Positions 17,391-29,493 of a stretch of DNA of 64,000 nucleotides are shown here, in pieces. This DNA is from JAOUEA01 sp963821925. GTDB taxonomy: Bacteria > Actinomycetota > UBA4738 > HRBIN12. Made by a program: the position numbers and the translations under genes. Position 1 is the stretch's first letter; every line of letters begins with the position of its first letter. The DNA lies in assembly GCA_963821925.1 (NCBI GenBank), contig CAWGFO010000011.1, positions 251,605-315,604 on the forward strand. The letters run 5' to 3'. The notes beneath the pieces were generated by a model. It had not been told where the DNA came from and ran no database searches. It was given only the letters and a program-made list of their open reading frames with translations.

Positions 17391-20015
17391 TCAGCCCTCT
17401 CTGCGCCCGGCGGCCGCCAGCTTCGGCAGCGCCCCCACGGCCGCCGGCGAGTCCTTCATCGGAAGGTCGGTCCGCCACCGGCCCTCGTACGCGTGCAGCG
17501 CCCCCGCCACCGCGGCGGCCGTCGGGACGAGCCCGATCTCGCCGACGCCCTTCGCCCCGTACGGCCCCTCGGGCTGGGGCACCTCGACGAGGACGACCTC
17601 GACCGGCGGCATGCCCGCCGGAGGGATGATGCCCTGCGACTTCAGCGTGTCGGTGACGAGGCGGCCGCCGTCGACGACGAACGCCTCGGTGAGGGCGAAG
17701 CCCAGGCCCATGTGGACCGCTCCTTCGATCTGCCCCTCCAGCAGGGTGGGGTTGACCGCCTTCCCCACGTCGTGAGCGGCGATCACCGACCGGAGCCGCC
17801 CGTCGGCATCCAGCAGCACGACCTGGACGGCCCACCCGTAGGCGAAGTGGGTCACGGGATGCTCGACGTCCGCGCCGGGCGGGGTCGTGTGGTCGAAGGT
17901 GACCTGGCCGCGGAACTCGCGTCCCGCCAGATCTTCGAGGCGGCCGCCGTCGAGCGCCGCCCGCAGGTGCCCGGCGGCGTCGATCACCGCGAGACCGCCG
18001 AGGACGGTGGAGCGCGACGCCGTCGTCTGGCCGGTGTCGAGCTCGCGCTCGGTGTCCACGATCACGTGCACCCGCTCCGCGGGGAGCCCCAGCTCCTCGC
18101 AGGCGACCTGGCGGAGCGCCGTGTGCACCCCCTGGCCCATCTCGGTCCAGGAGTGGAACAGCGTCACCGAGCCGTCGGCCTCGGGCCGCAGCACCGCCTT
18201 GCCGTGCTCGGGGAGCCCGTTCCCGATCCCCGTGTTCTTCACGCCGCACCCGATCCCCGCGAACTCGGCGTCGCGGTAGGCGTCGCGCACCGCCTCGAGG
18301 CAGGCCTTGATCCCGACGCCCGGTCCGAGCACCTGTCCGGTCCCGAACGTCTTGCCCACCTCGAGCGCGTTGCGGTAGCGGATCTCCCACCCGTCCACGC
18401 CGACGCGCTCGGCGAGACGGTCGAGCATGCCGTCGACCGCGAACGTCACCTGGTTCACGCCGAACCCGCGCATCGCACCGCACGGCGGGTTGTTCGTGTA
18501 GACGGCACGCGCCTCGACGTCGACGTTGGGGACCTCGTACGCCCCGCACGCGTGCCCGGCCGCGCGCTCCAGCACCTTGTCGCCGACGCTGGCGTAGGCA
18601 CCCGTGTCCCCGACGATGCGGGCCCGGAGCGCCGTGAGCCGGCCCTCCGCGTCGGCGCCGATCGTGTAGTCCATCACCATCGGGTGGCGCTTGGGGTGGA
18701 AGCGGAGGCTCTCCGCGCGCGACAGGACGAGCAGCGCCGGACGCCCGGTCACACGGGCGAGCAGCGCGGCGTGGCACTGCACGTTGAGGTCTTCCTTGGC
18801 GCCGAACGCACCGCCGTTCGAGACCTGGGTCACGCGGATCCGCGGCTCGGGCGTCCCGAGGAACGATGCGATCTGGCGGCGGTCCTCCCACACGCCCTGG
18901 CCCTGCGAGTACACGTGGTAGCCGTCGCCGTCGGGCACGGCGAGCGCCGCCTCCGGCTCGAGGAACGCGTGCTCGATCGCCTGGGTCCGGAACGTCTCCC
19001 GCAGCACGTGGGCCGACGTGGACAGCGCGACGTCGACGTCGCCTCGCTGCACGACCGAGGTCGACAGCAGGTTGCCGCGCTCATGCACCGCGGCGGCTCC
19101 CGCGTCGAGCGCGAGCAGCGGATCCGTCACCGGCTCGAGCACGTCGTACTCGACCTCGATCAGGGCGGCGGCCTCGCGCGCTGCGTGGCGACTCTCCGCC
19201 GCCACGACCGCGAGGACGTCGCCGACGTAGGCGGTGACCTCTCCCTCGGCGACGAGCTGGCGCCAGTCCCGTGTGATCAGGCCTTGGGTCCGCTCGCCCG
19301 GCACGTCGGCCGCGGTCGCCACCGCCACGACGCCCGGATGGGCCTTCGCCTCGGAAACGTCGATCCTCAGCACCCGCGCCCGGGGGTGGTCGGAGAACCT
19401 GATGGCCCCGTGCACCATCTCCGGCGCGAGCATGTCGGCGACGTACGGCTTGTCGCCGAGGGCCAGCTCGCTTCCCTGGTACCGGGGGGCGCGCGCGCCC
19501 ACACCGTCGCCGCTGGGCGGCGGCGGCACCGGCTCGCCTCGCCGTTCCCGCGCGACCCGGTCGATCGCGTCGATCACCTTCACGTAGCCGGTGCACCGGC
19601 ACAGGTTGCCGGCGAGGCCGTGGGCGATCTCCTCGCGGGTCGGGGCGGCCTGCTTCGCCAGCAGCCCCTCGGCCTTCATCACGATCCCCGGGGAGCAGAA
19701 GCCACACTGCGACGCTCCGGCGACCACGAACGCATCGGCCCAGCGCCGGCGCTCGTCGTCGTCGAGCCCCTCCTGCGTCACGATCTCCCGGCCCTCCGCG
19801 TGACGGGCCGCTTGCGCGCACGAGACGCGGGCCCGACCGTCCACGAGCACGGTGCAGGCGCCGCACGATCCCTCGGGCGCGCAGCCGTCCTTCACGGAGG
19901 TCACCCCGAAGCGCTCGCGGAGCATGTCCAGGAGGGTCTCGCCGTCGCGGACGTCGACCGAGACGGGTCGGCCGTTCAACGTGAAGTCCACGACCACCTC
20001 CTCCTCGTCCCCCAT
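17391..20015 (-). CDS. Fused 2Fe-2S/molybdenum hydroxylase (selenium-dependent xanthine dehydrogenase-like)
   Basis: 874 residues combining a ferredoxin-type domain (CAPEGSCGACTVLVDG, QCGFCSPG, CRCTGY; about residues 1-160) with a molybdopterin large subunit (YVGDVLAVVAAESRHA, VSNGGAFGAKEDLNVQ, NNPPCGAMRGFGVNQVTFA, WTEMGQGVHTALRQ, YGAKGVGEIGLVPTAAA). This fused architecture, and adjacency to ssnA, match the selenium-dependent molybdenum hydroxylase family (XdhD-like) of purine fermenters. The selenium there is a labile cofactor atom, not selenocysteine, so it leaves no codon trace. No FAD subunit gene sits directly beside it; the one at 14170-15041 may be shared. Confidence 0.88.
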   Translation of the reverse strand: MGDEEEVVVDFTLNGRPVSVDVRDGETLLDMLRERFGVTSVKDGCAPEGSCGACTVLVDGRARVSCAQAARHAEGREIVTQEGLDDDERRRWADAFVVAGASQCGFCSPGIVMKAEGLLAKQAAPTREEIAHGLAGNLCRCTGYVKVIDAIDRVARERRGEPVPPPPSGDGVGARAPRYQGSELALGDKPYVADMLAPEMVHGAIRFSDHPRARVLRIDVSEAKAHPGVVAVATAADVPGERTQGLITRDWRQLVAEGEVTAYVGDVLAVVAAESRHAAREAAALIEVEYDVLEPVTDPLLALDAGAAAVHERGNLLSTSVVQRGDVDVALSTSAHVLRETFRTQAIEHAFLEPEAALAVPDGDGYHVYSQGQGVWEDRRQIASFLGTPEPRIRVTQVSNGGAFGAKEDLNVQCHAALLARVTGRPALLVLSRAESLRFHPKRHPMVMDYTIGADAEGRLTALRARIVGDTGAYASVGDKVLERAAGHACGAYEVPNVDVEARAVYTNNPPCGAMRGFGVNQVTFAVDGMLDRLAERVGVDGWEIRYRNALEVGKTFGTGQVLGPGVGIKACLEAVRDAYRDAEFAGIGCGVKNTGIGNGLPEHGKAVLRPEADGSVTLFHSWTEMGQGVHTALRQVACEELGLPAERVHVIVDTERELDTGQTTASRSTVLGGLAVIDAAGHLRAALDGGRLEDLAGREFRGQVTFDHTTPPGADVEHPVTHFAYGWAVQVVLLDADGRLRSVIAAHDVGKAVNPTLLEGQIEGAVHMGLGFALTEAFVVDGGRLVTDTLKSQGIIPPAGMPPVEVVLVEVPQPEGPYGAKGVGEIGLVPTAAAVAGALHAYEGRWRTDLPMKDSPAAVGALPKLAAAGRREG

Positions 20016-20044
20016 CCTCCCGCAGACGGGATGGTCTCGCTCCC

Positions 20045-20998
20045 CTACTCCACCGCGCCGAGCACCAGGGACAGCAGCGCCATCCGCATCACGACCCCGT
20101 TGAACGCCTCGACCCAGTAGCGCTGGTGCCGCGTCCCGTCGACGTCGGCGGGCAGCTCGTCCATCCGCGGGAGCGAGTGCAGGATGATGGCATCACGCTT
20201 CGCGCTGTCCCGCAACAGTTCCCGGGTCACCCGGTACTCGGCGGGCGTCGTGGGGAGCTCGCCTCCCCGCTCGTCGCGGCCCACGGAGTAGTCGGCCTGC
20301 ACGACCGGCTCCATGTAGATCACGTCCGCGTCGGCGATCGCGGCCGCGACCGACTCGACCTCGTGGTACGTGACGTTGCGTTCGTCCAGCTCCTGCTTGA
20401 ACTCGGGCAGGAGTGACATCTCGGGCGGGCCCACCACGTCGGCGACGATGTCGAACTGCGAGGCGGCGTACAGGATCGAGTGCATCGTGCGCATCCGCAT
20501 GTCGCCCACGCACAGGATCCGCAGCCCGTCGAGCGTGCCCTTCTCGGTCCAGATCGTGTAGAGGTCGGTCAGCACCTGCGTCGGGTGCTCACCCCAGCCG
20601 TCGCCGCAGTTGATCACGGGGACCGAGGCCCACCGCGCGGCCTCCTGGGGGGCGCCCTGCTGGAAGTGCCGCATCGCGATGACGTCGCCGTAGTACTCGA
20701 GCATGTGCACGGTGTCCTTGATCGATTCCTGATAGAAGTCGCCGGCCCGCGTCATCTTCGCGTCGCTGAACCCGACCACGTGCCCGCCCAGGCGGTGCAT
20801 CGCCGCCTCGGTCGAGAGCCGGGTCCGGGTGCTGGGCTGGTAGAAGGCCGTCACGAGCGTCTTCGCAGCGAGCAGGTCGCCGTTCCGGCGGTCCCGCGCG
20901 TAGGGCTTCAGCTCGTCGGCCACCTCGAACACGCGGAAGAACTCGTCGCGCTCGAAGTCCTTGAGCGACAGGATGTCTCTCCCCAGGAAGCTCCGCAT
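20045..20998 (-). CDS. Aspartate carbamoyltransferase-like enzyme
   Basis: 317 residues. The carbamoyl-phosphate loop is QPSTRTRLSTEAAMHRLGG, the 80s-loop equivalent DAKMTRAGDFYQESIKDT, and the C-terminal domain has HSLPRMDELPADVDG and NGVVMRMALL, as in ATCase. No pyrimidine biosynthesis genes are nearby. Instead it lies between the molybdenum hydroxylase and two PLP enzymes, so it is more likely a catabolic carbamoyltransferase working in reverse on a ureido acid; that is inference from context. The start is 3 bases from the upstream gene's stop, so it is part of the same operon. Confidence 0.85.
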   Translation of the reverse strand: MRSFLGRDILSLKDFERDEFFRVFEVADELKPYARDRRNGDLLAAKTLVTAFYQPSTRTRLSTEAAMHRLGGHVVGFSDAKMTRAGDFYQESIKDTVHMLEYYGDVIAMRHFQQGAPQEAARWASVPVINCGDGWGEHPTQVLTDLYTIWTEKGTLDGLRILCVGDMRMRTMHSILYAASQFDIVADVVGPPEMSLLPEFKQELDERNVTYHEVESVAAAIADADVIYMEPVVQADYSVGRDERGGELPTTPAEYRVTRELLRDSAKRDAIILHSLPRMDELPADVDGTRHQRYWVEAFNGVVMRMALLSLVLGAVE

Positions 20999-21001
20999 CG
21001 C

Positions 21002-23982
<2,981 letters not shown>

Positions 23983-24025
23983 GCCTGCCAGGATGATATG
24001 CAGGTCGAGCTGGGGGGCGACGACG
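23983..24025. promoter_or_regulatory. Short divergent promoter region between PLP-enzyme operon and hydantoinase
   Basis: Only 43 bases separate the two opposite starts, so the promoters must lie here or inside the coding regions. On the minus strand TATCAT lies about 10 bases before the ATG, a possible -10 for a short-leader transcript. A purine run (AGCTGGGGGG) precedes the hydantoinase GTG. No operator repeat was recognised. Confidence 0.3.
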
Positions 24026-25437
24026 GTGCTGCTGATCAAGGGTGGGCTCGCGATCGGTCCGGACGGCGTCGCTCCGCGCGACGTGCTGATCGACGGCGAG
24101 ACGATCGTCGCCGTGGACGAGCGGATCGACCCGCCGACGGGCACCGATGTGCTCGACGCCGGCGGGGCCTACGTGATCCCCGGCGGGATCGACCCGCACA
24201 CCCACCTCGACCTCCCCGTCGGCGCGGTGCGCTCGGCCGACGACTTCGCGTCCGGCACGGTCGCGGCCGCGTGCGGCGGCACGACGTGCGTCGTGGACTT
24301 CGCCGGCGCCGGACGCGAGTCGCCGGTGGAGGCGCTGGAAGCCTGGCACGAGAAGGCCGGCGGCAGCGCGACGATCGACTACGGCTTCCACCTGACCGTG
24401 ACGAGCGTGCCCGAGGCACCCGATCAGGCACTCACGTTGTTCCGGTCCTTCGTCGAGGCCGGCGTCACGAGCGTGAAGCTGTACCTCGCCTACCCCGACC
24501 GGCTCATGGTCGATGCCGCCACGCTCGGCCGCGCCTTCCGCGCCGCGAGCGAGGCGGGGGTGCTCGTGTGCGTGCACGCCGAGGATGGCTCGGATGCGGA
24601 ACGGCGGACCGCCGCCGTGCTCGCCGAAGGCGAGACCTCGCCCGCCGGCCACCCGCGGGCCCGGCCCCCCGAGGTCGAGGCCGCGGCGATCAGGACGGCG
24701 GCCGACCTGGCGGGCGCCGAAGGCGCGGCCGTGTACGTCGTGCACCTGTCGGGCGCCGTTGGGCTCGCCGAGGTGCGAGCCGCGCGCGACCGCGGGGTCG
24801 CGGTGCTCGCCGAGACCTGCCCGCAGTACCTGTTCCTCACCGACGAGACGCTCGGCGGCGCACCCGAGGACGCGATCGACTTCATGTGCACGCCCCCGTT
24901 GCGCACGGACGCCGACCGCGAGGCCCTCTGGGGGGCGCTCGCCGACGGCGAGCCTGCAGGCGGTCTCGACCGATCACTGCCCGTTCACGCGCGCGGACCG
25001 GCGCCGCGGCACGGGTGGCGAGGGTGTCGAGAACTTCACGCAGGTCCCCGGCGGACTGCCGGGACTCGAGACGAGGGTGCCCCTCCTGTATCAGGGCGTC
25101 CGCGACGGCAGGCTGAGCCTCGAACGATGGGTGGAGCTGATCGCCGCCGCGCCCGCGCGGCTGTTCGGACTGTCGCACCGCAAGGGTGTCGCTCGAGCCC
25201 GGCCTGGACGCCGACGTCGTCCTGTTCGACCCGGAGGCAGAGCACTCGCTCGACGCGAGCGCGCTGCACATGCGCACCGACCACAGCCCGTACGAGGGCC
25301 GCCGGATCCGCGGCTGGCCCGCCGTGACGATCAGCCGCGGGACGATCGTCGCGCGCGACGGCGAGCCGGTCGAGGTGGAGCCGGGGCGAGGTCGCTATGT
25401 TCCTCGCCGGACGTTCCGGTTGCCTCGTCGCTCGTGA
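24026..25437 (+). CDS. D-hydantoinase/dihydropyrimidinase-like amidohydrolase (two frameshifts)
   Basis: Cyclic-amide hydrolase of about 470 residues after repair. Metal site residues are visible: GIDPHTHLDLPV, the carbamylated-lysine region VTSVKLYLAYP, VCVHAEDG, VVHLSGAVG and, in the second frame, STDHCPFTRADRR. One extra base near 24950 shifts SLQAVSTDHCPF into the next frame; another near 25183 shifts SLEPGLDADVVLFDP. All metal ligands survive, suggesting sequence errors. It is the only plus-strand gene in the catabolic block, divergent from the PLP operon. Likely HyuA equivalent, opening a hydantoin- or dihydropyrimidine-like ring. GTG start. Confidence 0.82.
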
Positions 25438-25504
25438 CGAGACGCCGGTGCGGCAGCGCTCCGCTGACCGTGGCGGCAGTCCCGAGCCTGGACTCGGTGC
25501 GTGC

Positions 25505-26539
25505 CTAGACCAGGACGCAGGCGGCTCGATGCGAGTCGTCTTCCGCGTCGCTCCTCGGATGGAGCTGCGGGTCCGTCACCTTGCACCGATCCTCTGCCAC
25601 CGGGCAGCGGGGGTGGAACCGGCAGCCTGGCGGCACGTCGATGGGGTTCGGCGTCTCGCCCTGCAGGATCTGCGGCTCGGTCCGATCGCGCGGGTCGCGC
25701 TTGGGCACGACCGACATGAGGGCCCTCGTGTACGGATGCTGCGGGTCGTTCACGACCTCCCGGGCGGGGCCCTCCTCGACGATGCGGCCCAGGTACATGA
25801 CCGCGATGCGATCCGCGAAGTGCGCCGCCGTGGACACGTCGTGCGTGATCATGACGATGCCCATGTCGCTCTCGCGGCGGATCTTGTCGAGGAGGGACAG
25901 GATCCCGGCGCGCACGGAGACGTCGAGCATCGAGACGGGCTCGTCGGCCAGCAGGAGACGGGGTTCCAGCACGAGGCTCGCGGCGATCGCGACCCGCTGA
26001 CGCTGTCCTCCGGACAACTCGTGGGGGTAGCGGTCGATGTAGAGATCGGCCGGAGAGAGCTCCACCCGCTCGAGGGCTTCGACGATCTTGCGTTCCCGTT
26101 GGTCGGAGGATCCGGTCATGCCGTGGATCAACAGTGGCTCTTCGACGGCCCGCCGGACCCGGAACCGCGGGTCGAGCGATTCGTATGGGTCCTGGTAGAC
26201 CATCTGCATCGTTCGGCGGATCGGCCGGAGTTGCTGCGAGGTCAGCTGGGTGATGTCGCGCCCGGCCACCTCGATCGTGCCGGAGGTCACCTCGATCATC
26301 CGCAGGATGGCCTGCGCCGTCGACGTCTTCCCGCAGCCCGACTCGCCGATCAATGCCAGCATCTCCCCGCGCCGCAACGAGAAGGAGACGCCGTCGACGG
26401 CCGATATCCGCTGGTGTGGCTCGCGACGGAGCGCCGCCGTCAGATCCCGCCTCACCGGGTAGTGGACGACCAGGTCTCGCACGGTCAGGAGGGGCGTGCC
26501 TTCATCCGTCCGGGTCGGCGCCACGGCTGCCGCGCTCAT
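25505..26539 (-). CDS. Dipeptide/oligopeptide ABC transporter ATP-binding protein (OppF/DppF type)
   Basis: 344 residues. Walker A GESGCGKTS, signature ELSGGQRQRVAIA, Walker B LLLADEPVSMLDVS and switch histidine ITHDVSTAA are intact. The C-terminal oligopeptide-type extension has CRFHPRCPVAEDRC, a Cys pattern common in OppF/DppF. Start chosen at the ATG at 26539 that overlaps the partner ATPase stop (ATGA). With the partner ATPase, two permeases and a binding lipoprotein it makes a complete importer. It converges with the hydantoinase gene. Confidence 0.92.
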   Translation of the reverse strand: MSAAAVAPTRTDEGTPLLTVRDLVVHYPVRRDLTAALRREPHQRISAVDGVSFSLRRGEMLALIGESGCGKTSTAQAILRMIEVTSGTIEVAGRDITQLTSQQLRPIRRTMQMVYQDPYESLDPRFRVRRAVEEPLLIHGMTGSSDQRERKIVEALERVELSPADLYIDRYPHELSGGQRQRVAIAASLVLEPRLLLADEPVSMLDVSVRAGILSLLDKIRRESDMGIVMITHDVSTAAHFADRIAVMYLGRIVEEGPAREVVNDPQHPYTRALMSVVPKRDPRDRTEPQILQGETPNPIDVPPGCRFHPRCPVAEDRCKVTDPQLHPRSDAEDDSHRAACVLV

Positions 26540-27528
26540 CCCGACGTCTCGATGGGCCGGGGGGGACGGGCATAGGCGTCGTCGTTCAGATGACATGCGG
26601 CTCGGTGCCGCTCGGCCACGGATACGAGCGCCGGCAGGTGCGTCGTGCACGGCTCGAACACACGGTCGCACCGCGGCGCGAACGGGCATCCGACGATCGG
26701 TCGGTCCAACCGGGGCGGGGCACCGGGGATCGACACCACCTCCTCGAGCCCCGAGAGGTCAGGGGTGGCCTCGAAGAGGAGCCGGGTGTAGGGATGCCGT
26801 GGGTCGTGGAAGAGCGTGTCGACCGACCCGAACTCGGCGATACGGCCCGCGTACATGACCACGGCACGCTCGCAGACCTGCGTCACGAGCGGGAGATCGT
26901 GCGTAACGAGGATCATGGCGAGACCGAGGTCTCGGGTGAGGGACTCCAGCAGGTCGAGGATCTGCGCCTGCACCATGACGTCGAGCGCGGTCGTCGGCTC
27001 GTCGGCCAACAGCACCTTCGGGCCGCAGGCGAGCGCCATCGCGATGGCGGCGCGCTGACGCATCCCTCCCGAGAACTCGTGCGGGAACCGCTTGGCCGCC
27101 GATGCGGGAAGCCCGACGAGTTCGAGCAGCTCGCCGGCCTGCCGCTCCGCGGCATCGCCGCGGAGCGTGTCGTGGAACGTCATCGGCTCCACGATCTGTG
27201 ATCCCACGGTCTTCACGGGATTGAGCGCGTTCATGGCGCCTTGGAAGACCATCGCCACGTCGGTCCAGCGGTGGGATCGCATCACGTCCTCGCCGCCCGC
27301 GAGGATGTCCTCGCCGTTCACGGTGACGCGACCCGACACCTGCGCGTTGGGCGGCAGCAGTCCCATCAGCGCGAGCAACGCCGTGGTCTTGCCGCACCCC
27401 GACTCGCCGACCAGTCCGAGGCGTTCTCCCGCGTCGACCCCGAAGCTGACGCCCTGCACGGCGTGCAGCGTTCCCTTGTGGGGCAGGTCGAACCACACGT
27501 TGAGGTCGTGAGCTTCCAGGAGGCTCAC
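26536..27528 (-). CDS. Dipeptide/oligopeptide ABC transporter ATP-binding protein (OppD/DppD type)
   Basis: 330 residues from a GTG overlapping the permease stop. Walker A is GESGCGKTT, the signature EFSGGMRQRAAIA, Walker B VLLADEPTTALDVM, H-loop VTHDLPLVT. The family C-terminal block is CPFAPRCDRVFEPC. It pairs with the second ATPase as the motor of the importer. Genes run substrate-binding protein, DppB, DppC, DppD, DppF, all with overlapping junctions except after the binding protein. Confidence 0.92.
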   Translation of the reverse strand: MSLLEAHDLNVWFDLPHKGTLHAVQGVSFGVDAGERLGLVGESGCGKTTALLALMGLLPPNAQVSGRVTVNGEDILAGGEDVMRSHRWTDVAMVFQGAMNALNPVKTVGSQIVEPMTFHDTLRGDAAERQAGELLELVGLPASAAKRFPHEFSGGMRQRAAIAMALACGPKVLLADEPTTALDVMVQAQILDLLESLTRDLGLAMILVTHDLPLVTQVCERAVVMYAGRIAEFGSVDTLFHDPRHPYTRLLFEATPDLSGLEEVVSIPGAPPRLDRPIVGCPFAPRCDRVFEPCTTHLPALVSVAERHRAACHLNDDAYARPPRPIETSG

Positions 27529-28496
27529 GCGGGCGGTTCCTCCCCCGAGCCCTTCTGCTCGAACGCCGCGCCGCGGAACCGCCACGTCTTGATGGACAGG
27601 TGCGCCACGCGGAGACGCGGGTTCAGCGCATCTTCGATGGCCTGGCCCATGAGGTAACAGCCGATCACGGCGAGCCCGATGGCGAGGCCGGGCGGCACGA
27701 ACGCCCACCACGCGCCCTGCGTCATCGCCGTGCGCTCGAACGCGTGCTCGAGCATGTTGCCCCACGAGACGCCGGGCACCCCCACCCCCAGGAAGGCCAA
27801 GGCCGACTCATCGAAGATCGCGTAGGCGATCGCCAGGACGGTCGTCGCGATGAGCAACGGGGCGACCTGCGGCAGCACGTGCTGGACGACGATGCGACGG
27901 TGGCTCGCTCCCAACGAGCGCGCGCGCCGCACGTACACCCGCTCACGGATGCTCTTCACCTGAGACCGGACGATGCGAGCGGTCGCGGTCCACAGCAGGA
28001 GCCCGATCACGAGGATGACGAGCAGGCGGCTCGGGCCGAACACCGTGACGATCACGATCATCAGCACGAGGTCGGGGATCACGAGGAAATAGTCGGTCAC
28101 ACGCATGAGCGCCCCGTCGGTCTTGCCACCGGCGTAGCCCGCCACCAGACCGATCCCGCCGCCGACGATCATGGCCACGAAGGCCGCCGCGAAGCCCACG
28201 ATCATCGAGGTCCGGCCACCGACCATCAGTTCGCTCAGCACGTCCACGCCGCTGTCGTCCGTGCCGAGCCAATGCTGGGTCGACGGTGGCGCGTAGACGG
28301 GCCCGGATTGCTGCGTGGCCGAGTAGGGCGCGAGCACCGACCCGAAGATCGCCACGAAGACGAAGAACGCCACGATGGCCAGGCCAACGAGCGCGGAGGG
28401 CCGCCCCTTGACGGCCTGGATCACGACGTTGCCGCGGGCCGAGGGACGGGCCTCGAGGGCCGTTCCTTCCGCGAGCGCCGGCTCGACCGTCTTCAT
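27525..28496 (-). CDS. Peptide-type ABC transporter permease (DppC type)
   Basis: 323 residues. The cytoplasmic N-terminus is followed by helix LVGLAIVAFFVFVAIFGSVLAPY, the OppC-type periplasmic block STQHWLGTDDSGVDVLSELM, further helices, and the EAA-like coupling loop RRARSLGASHRRIVVQHVLP. Start at the ATG overlapping the DppB stop (ATGA). A normal member of the family; substrate specificity cannot be read from permeases. Confidence 0.92.
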   Translation of the reverse strand: MKTVEPALAEGTALEARPSARGNVVIQAVKGRPSALVGLAIVAFFVFVAIFGSVLAPYSATQQSGPVYAPPSTQHWLGTDDSGVDVLSELMVGGRTSMIVGFAAAFVAMIVGGGIGLVAGYAGGKTDGALMRVTDYFLVIPDLVLMIVIVTVFGPSRLLVILVIGLLLWTATARIVRSQVKSIRERVYVRRARSLGASHRRIVVQHVLPQVAPLLIATTVLAIAYAIFDESALAFLGVGVPGVSWGNMLEHAFERTAMTQGAWWAFVPPGLAIGLAVIGCYLMGQAIEDALNPRLRVAHLSIKTWRFRGAAFEQKGSGEEPPA

Positions 28497-29467
28497 TCCG
28501 CGATCCTCGGGTCGAGCTTGAAGTAGAGGAGGTCGGCGACGAAGTTGAAGAACACGACCGAGAGCGTGAGGATCAGGAAGGCACCCTGCAGCATCGGGTA
28601 GTCGCGATCGAGGACGGCCGAGTACACGGCGCGGCCGATCCCCGGCCACGTGAACACGATCTCCACCAAGATCGCGCCGGCGACGATGTACCCCAGCGAC
28701 AGGGCGACGAGGGTCACGATCGGCAGCATCGCGTTGCGCAGCGCGTGCCCGACGACGATGCGCCGCTGGGGGAGACCCTTGGCGCGCGCCGTGAGCACAT
28801 AGTCCTCGCCGAGCGTCTCCAACATCGAGGAGCGGACGACGAGCGTGTACTCGCCGAAGAGGGTGAGCGCCAAGCACAGGGCGGGCAACACCATGTGCCG
28901 AGCGATGTCCGTGAGGTTCGACCACGCGCTCTGATCCGAGAAGAAGTTCTCGACCTCGTTGCGCATCTGGGACGTTGGGAGGTACTTCCCGAACAACAGG
29001 ATCAACACCATCCCGATGAACTGCGTGGGCAAGGCGTAGAACACGATGGCCGAGTTCGTGCTGACCTTGTCGACGATGCCGCTTCGCCGCCAGGCGCTCA
29101 GGAGGCCCGTGACGACCCCCACCACGATGGCGACGAACGTGCCGACGAAGACGAGGGGGATCGTGTTCCCGAGCGCCGTACGAAGGGTCGACGTGACGGG
29201 CACGGAATCCACGAACGACACGCCCATGTTCGCGTGGAAGAACAGCTGGTTGAGATACAGGAGGTACTGCTGCACCAAGGATCGGTCGAGGCCGAACTCG
29301 TGGGTCAGCGTCGCGCGCAGCTCCGGCGACGCGTGCGGCGAGCGCAGGGCGCTGGTCACGGCGCTCCCCGGGAGGGCGTGGAACAACAGGAAGTTGATCG
29401 TGATCGCCACGAACACCGTCATCAACGCGAACGCGATCCGTTTGAGGACGTACTCGGTTCGATGCAT
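28493..29467 (-). CDS. Peptide-type ABC transporter permease (DppB type)
   Basis: 324 residues, six predicted helices. It starts with the family block YVLKRIAFALMTVFVAITIN and contains LFHALPGSAV, the EAA loop TARAKGLPQRRIVVGHALRN and the C-terminal VLDRDYPMLQGAFLILTLSV typical of DppB/OppB. It lies 26 bases after the binding-protein stop. No anomalies. Confidence 0.92.
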   Translation of the reverse strand: MHRTEYVLKRIAFALMTVFVAITINFLLFHALPGSAVTSALRSPHASPELRATLTHEFGLDRSLVQQYLLYLNQLFFHANMGVSFVDSVPVTSTLRTALGNTIPLVFVGTFVAIVVGVVTGLLSAWRRSGIVDKVSTNSAIVFYALPTQFIGMVLILLFGKYLPTSQMRNEVENFFSDQSAWSNLTDIARHMVLPALCLALTLFGEYTLVVRSSMLETLGEDYVLTARAKGLPQRRIVVGHALRNAMLPIVTLVALSLGYIVAGAILVEIVFTWPGIGRAVYSAVLDRDYPMLQGAFLILTLSVVFFNFVADLLYFKLDPRIAE

Positions 29468-29493
29468 CGAGCCGCTCCCCGTCCTTCAGCGCC

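Noticed and set aside
14365..18891. Very long (about 1500-codon) open frame on the minus strand
   Set aside because: It is mostly out of frame with the conserved hydroxylase, SsnA and LLM proteins; only its LLM N-terminal portion is real. Long chance frames are expected at this GC content.
17391..20015. Selenoprotein with in-frame UGA
   Set aside because: The frame is continuous without TGA; selenium dependence in this family is through a labile cofactor selenium.
20045..20998. Biosynthetic PyrB
   Set aside because: No pyrimidine genes adjacent; placement inside the purine catabolic operon suggests another role, though the ATCase fold is clear.
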